Shown: positions 6,036 to 8,711 of the stretch, piece after piece | How the letters are laid out: each line of letters opens with the position of its first letter | Numbering within the stretch: the first letter of the stretch is position 1 | Assembly (NCBI GenBank): GCA_045540975.1 | Contig: JAZQIE010000141.1 | Location: 1 to 8,711, forward strand | DNA length: 8,711 nt | Source: SIG510 sp045540975 | GTDB lineage: Bacteria; Bacillota; Clostridia; Oscillospirales; JAAYXM01 | Direction: 5' to 3' | Program-made: the position numbers and the translations under genes | Notes under the pieces: generated by a model | Seen by the model: the letters and a program-made list of their open reading frames with translations, nothing else | The model's database searches: none | Told to the model about the DNA's origin: nothing

Positions 6036-8255
6036 GTGTGGGAATCCATCAATCATAGTTTTATCATTGCCGAAGTGATTTTGGCAGCGCTTTTTGTTTA
6101 TACCCTTGTGCGGAAAAATCGTGCAGGCACCATGGCGGTCGCGCTGTTTATCTTCCTATTGAATCTTGGCTTGTATTTGGTCCCGATGCTGTATGCACGG
6201 CTTGTTTTGGGGACACAAACCAGTTTTTTGATGGGACTTTGGGAGTGCATTTCCGCCTCCATCAAACAACTGGTGGGTGAAGTACGGACCGAAGCGGTCA
6301 TCGGATACGCCAATTTCTTTCCCGAGTATATCTATGCATTCGGCATCGGCGCATTCCTCGCGGTTGCGGTTTCGTTTTCCGCGGCAATCGGTGTATTTGG
6401 CGGTTTGGTAAAGAATACCGTGCGCCGCTGGGCGCGGATGCAGAGCGGAATCTGTGATGTGGTTTGCGGAATCAATGACGCGGCACTCGACTATGCGCAA
6501 AAGACCAAGGGTGCGGTGTTGCTTGTGGACGAAAAGACCGAAAAAAGTGTGACCGATGGGCTGATTGCGGACGGATATGTCATTCTCAAAAAGAAATTCA
6601 CCGCAAAGCTCCTAAAAAGCCATCTCTTCGGTTACACCACAGACTACAATTTCCTTCTGTTCAACGACGGCAACTTTTTAGAGCATCTCAATGTGATTGC
6701 GCAATATGTTGAATCGGGTAAGGTGAAAAAAGCCTTCCGTTTCTTTGTCGAGGTGGATGCCTCGATGAATGAGGCGGCGCAGAACAAACTGACCTACTTA
6801 CTGTCGCCCGTGAAGGACGGAGCCCTTGCGGCTCGCTACCGCGAATCCATCACACTCTTCAGCCGAGAAGAACTGATTGCACGGACCTTGGTGGAAGAGC
6901 ATCCCATGACCAAATACCTGCCGCAGAAATTCATCCGAGACGGCGCAATGCTTCCGAACTGCGAAATGCAGGCGATTTTCCTCGGGATGACTCCGCTCAG
7001 CCGTGAGATTTATAAGCAGTTTGTCATCAACCATCAGTTCTCCGAGTGGAACGGGAGCGAATATGTGGCAAAGACACTCTCTTATACGATTTACGACCAA
7101 AAAGTGCGCGAGAGTGAATGGGAGTTCGGAGGCTTGGAACACGAACTCGCCCGCTGCGCGGAACACAAAGACGCGTATTTCCCGCTCCCTGCCGTGCCGT
7201 ATCATACCAAATGTCATAACGAGGATCCGACCCTTGCAAACCTTGAGGAAATCGCAGAGTGCATTCGGCACGAGAATTGTTATACGTATGTATTCATCGA
7301 TGTCGGGAATTCCAATAAGAACATAGAACTTGCAAACCGATTAAAACAGCACTTGGTTGAGAGTAAAGGTTATCACTTGTTTGTGTGTGATATGGCATCC
7401 ATGGCGGATGCGGATGACGAAATCACAGAATACGGAAACCCGTATGATGTGCTGTGCCATGACATCATTGTGGACGAAACCTTGACCGAACTTGCGCGCA
7501 GCATCAACCGTGAGTATTGCGTTCTTTACGGCGATTGTGACGGCCTTTCGCCCGAAGCCGCGGAAGCGGTGTGCGAATACAAGTGGTATGCCACTCCGTA
7601 TTTCAAACGTTACAGCAATGTTTCCCTTGCAAACAATCTGCGCTTAAAGCTGAATCTCTTGGGCCTCGATTATCAATCGGGCGAGGATGCCGAATCATTT
7701 GCGGAAATTGAAGCGGCATTGGGCGAAAAAACCGAGACGTATGACGGATATTTCACCCAAACCTGCCGCAATGCACTTTTGGCGCAGGAGCATTTCAGAT
7801 GGAACGCCTATCACATGATGAACGGATATCTTCCGATGAAAAAAGCGGATATCATCATGGAAAAGGCGGAGCCGAAGCAGGAGGAAAACAACGAAGACAA
7901 AAAGAAATTCTGCCTTTTCTCCGCAATCAAGACCCTTTTGTGTCGGAAAAAACCGAAAGCGGACGAACCGGAGAAAATACCGCGCAAAAAAGACCATATC
8001 AAGGAAGACCATCAGAGTGCCAAAAACAAGCGCCATGCGTGTCTCACGGATTACCGCGGTTTGGACGAGCTTTCCGAAGAACTTGCGCGCCGCGCAACCG
8101 CTGTGTGCGAAGGGGAATTTACCTTCACCGCGGAAGAATTCGATTACTTCCAAAATGACGGAATGCTGCTCAGCGTTGCACCGAAGTATTTTGAACGGGA
8201 AGGCCTTCGGGTGGTCAAACTAAGGGGCGAAGCCAATGAAACAACTGAGTCGTGA
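6036..8255 (+). CDS. 739-aa membrane protein with Rossmann-like segments and a RyR-like C-terminal region
   Basis: I do not recognise a named gene. Start GTG 6036 has AGGGAGG (6021-6027) at 8 nt. Three membrane helices (about 8-26, 33-58, 98-125) are followed by the basic KNTVRRWAR (126-134), placing the rest in the cytoplasm. Then comes a Rossmann-like segment, VVCGINDAALDYA (142-154) with an acidic strand end LLVDE; a second one at IFLGMTPLSREIY (314-326) with TIYDQK (351-356); and a third beta-alpha unit from about 415 (YVFIDVGNSN). This resembles tandem TrkA-N/RCK-type nucleotide-binding domains. Next is W517 and a SNVSLANNLRLKLNLLGL segment (527-544). The end resembles a RyR domain: HFRWNAYHMMNGY (586-598) and HACLTDYRGLDEL (667-679), split by a Lys/Glu-rich stretch (609-665). 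Binding of a nucleotide or ion-channel activity is inference only. Confidence 0.8.
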   Translation: MWESINHSFIIAEVILAALFVYTLVRKNRAGTMAVALFIFLLNLGLYLVPMLYARLVLGTQTSFLMGLWECISASIKQLVGEVRTEAVIGYANFFPEYIYAFGIGAFLAVAVSFSAAIGVFGGLVKNTVRRWARMQSGICDVVCGINDAALDYAQKTKGAVLLVDEKTEKSVTDGLIADGYVILKKKFTAKLLKSHLFGYTTDYNFLLFNDGNFLEHLNVIAQYVESGKVKKAFRFFVEVDASMNEAAQNKLTYLLSPVKDGALAARYRESITLFSREELIARTLVEEHPMTKYLPQKFIRDGAMLPNCEMQAIFLGMTPLSREIYKQFVINHQFSEWNGSEYVAKTLSYTIYDQKVRESEWEFGGLEHELARCAEHKDAYFPLPAVPYHTKCHNEDPTLANLEEIAECIRHENCYTYVFIDVGNSNKNIELANRLKQHLVESKGYHLFVCDMASMADADDEITEYGNPYDVLCHDIIVDETLTELARSINREYCVLYGDCDGLSPEAAEAVCEYKWYATPYFKRYSNVSLANNLRLKLNLLGLDYQSGEDAESFAEIEAALGEKTETYDGYFTQTCRNALLAQEHFRWNAYHMMNGYLPMKKADIIMEKAEPKQEENNEDKKKFCLFSAIKTLLCRKKPKADEPEKIPRKKDHIKEDHQSAKNKRHACLTDYRGLDELSEELARRATAVCEGEFTFTAEEFDYFQNDGMLLSVAPKYFEREGLRVVKLRGEANETTES

Positions 8256-8711
8256 AACACTTACCCGCAATATCACATCGCTTGCCGAATACGATTTGGC
8301 GGAGAATAAACTCTTCGGGGTTTCGTATCTTGTCATGCAAGCGGGAGAGACGGTTTGTAAAGAATGCTTTGGCACCGCAGACGGGGTGACTCCTTTGCGG
8401 TATGACCATATTTTCCGTCTTGCCTCCATGACAAAGCCCATCACCGCGCTTGCAACTCTGGTTTTGATTGAGCGCGGGGTACTTTCTCTTGACACGCGCG
8501 CCGAGGAATATGTCCCGTCACTTTCGGGGATGTTGCTTGCGGCGGACAAAACTCCCGCGAAAACCCCCATCACGGTGCGGCATCTTCTGACCCACACCTC
8601 GGGGCTTAAAACCTGCGCGGTCACCGCGAAAGACCGCGAAACCGCACTCGGCACGATTGCGCGCTCGGTACGTGCGGGCTTGGAATTTGAGCCGGGAAGC
8701 CGTCAGGCGTA
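8236..8711 (+). CDS. beta-lactamase-family serine hydrolase, N-terminal part (cut by window end)
   Basis: About 158 residues are visible of a class C-type penicillin-binding/beta-lactamase-like protein (Pfam Beta-lactamase); these usually run to about 350-400 aa, so more than half is missing. The nucleophile motif is Ser64-Met-Thr-Lys67 in FRLASMTKPITALATLVL. The family segment VRHLLTHTSGL (113-123) follows, and the window ends at PGSRQA plus two bases of what is probably the tyrosine of the Y-x-N motif. No N-terminal signal peptide is seen, so a cytoplasmic esterase or peptidase role is more likely than antibiotic resistance. ATG 8236 has AAGGGG (8222-8227) at 8 nt and overlaps the preceding gene by 20 nt, implying coupled translation. 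Confidence 0.9.
   Translation, partial: MKQLSRETLTRNITSLAEYDLAENKLFGVSYLVMQAGETVCKECFGTADGVTPLRYDHIFRLASMTKPITALATLVLIERGVLSLDTRAEEYVPSLSGMLLAADKTPAKTPITVRHLLTHTSGLKTCAVTAKDRETALGTIARSVRAGLEFEPGSRQA

Noticed and set aside
6213..6330. Potassium channel selectivity filter in the 739-aa protein
   Set aside because: No T-V-G-Y-G or similar signature is present, so a channel call is not supported.
7695..8158. Antisense and alternate-frame open frames over the 3' part of the 739-aa gene
   Set aside because: They arise from the lysine/glutamate-rich codons of the real gene and have no start signals or recognisable domains.

Overview
The window looks like a chromosomal segment of a Clostridia-type bacterium (Bacillota). 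The evidence is strong AGGAGG-type ribosome binding sites, a DUF896 (YnzC-type) protein, PrsW and PsiE-family membrane proteins, and Bacillota-like tRNAs that encode their own CCA ends. The base composition looks moderate. I cannot name a genus from this sequence alone.

Region 1 (1-857) is the end of an rRNA operon: the 3' part of 23S rRNA, a structured spacer, tRNA-Lys(CTT), tRNA-Glu(CTC), 5S rRNA, then a strong intrinsic terminator and probably a second one in tandem. The two tRNA genes lie between 23S and 5S, which is not the usual position.

Region 2 (858-8711) is a single-direction run of eleven protein genes and a partial twelfth, all on the + strand. Gaps are at most 20 bp and several genes overlap. 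A good promoter (TTGTCT, 17 bp, TAAAAT) sits at 875-903, just before the first gene. I see no terminator inside the run, so it may be one long transcription unit. In order: a 27-aa membrane peptide; an AlkD-type HEAT-repeat DNA glycosylase; a 47-aa membrane peptide; a three-helix membrane protein with a BamE/SmpA-like tail; a PrsW-family intramembrane protease; a PsiE-family membrane protein; a DUF896 protein; a PPP-type metallophosphatase; a GNAT acetyltransferase; a cytoplasmic GH43-type glycosidase; a 739-aa membrane protein with Rossmann-like segments and a divergent C-terminal region resembling a ryanodine-receptor (RyR) domain; and the start of a beta-lactamase-family serine hydrolase cut by the window edge.

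The genes do not form a textbook pathway. The membrane and stress flavour (alkylation repair, PrsW, PsiE, small membrane peptides, nucleotide-binding/RyR-like sensor) is suggestive, but a shared role is inference from spacing only. The least described item is the 739-aa protein: three N-terminal membrane helices, at least two Rossmann-like nucleotide-binding segments, and a RyR-like module split by a lysine/glutamate-rich insert. Two short membrane-peptide genes (27 and 47 aa) are easily missed by automatic annotation.
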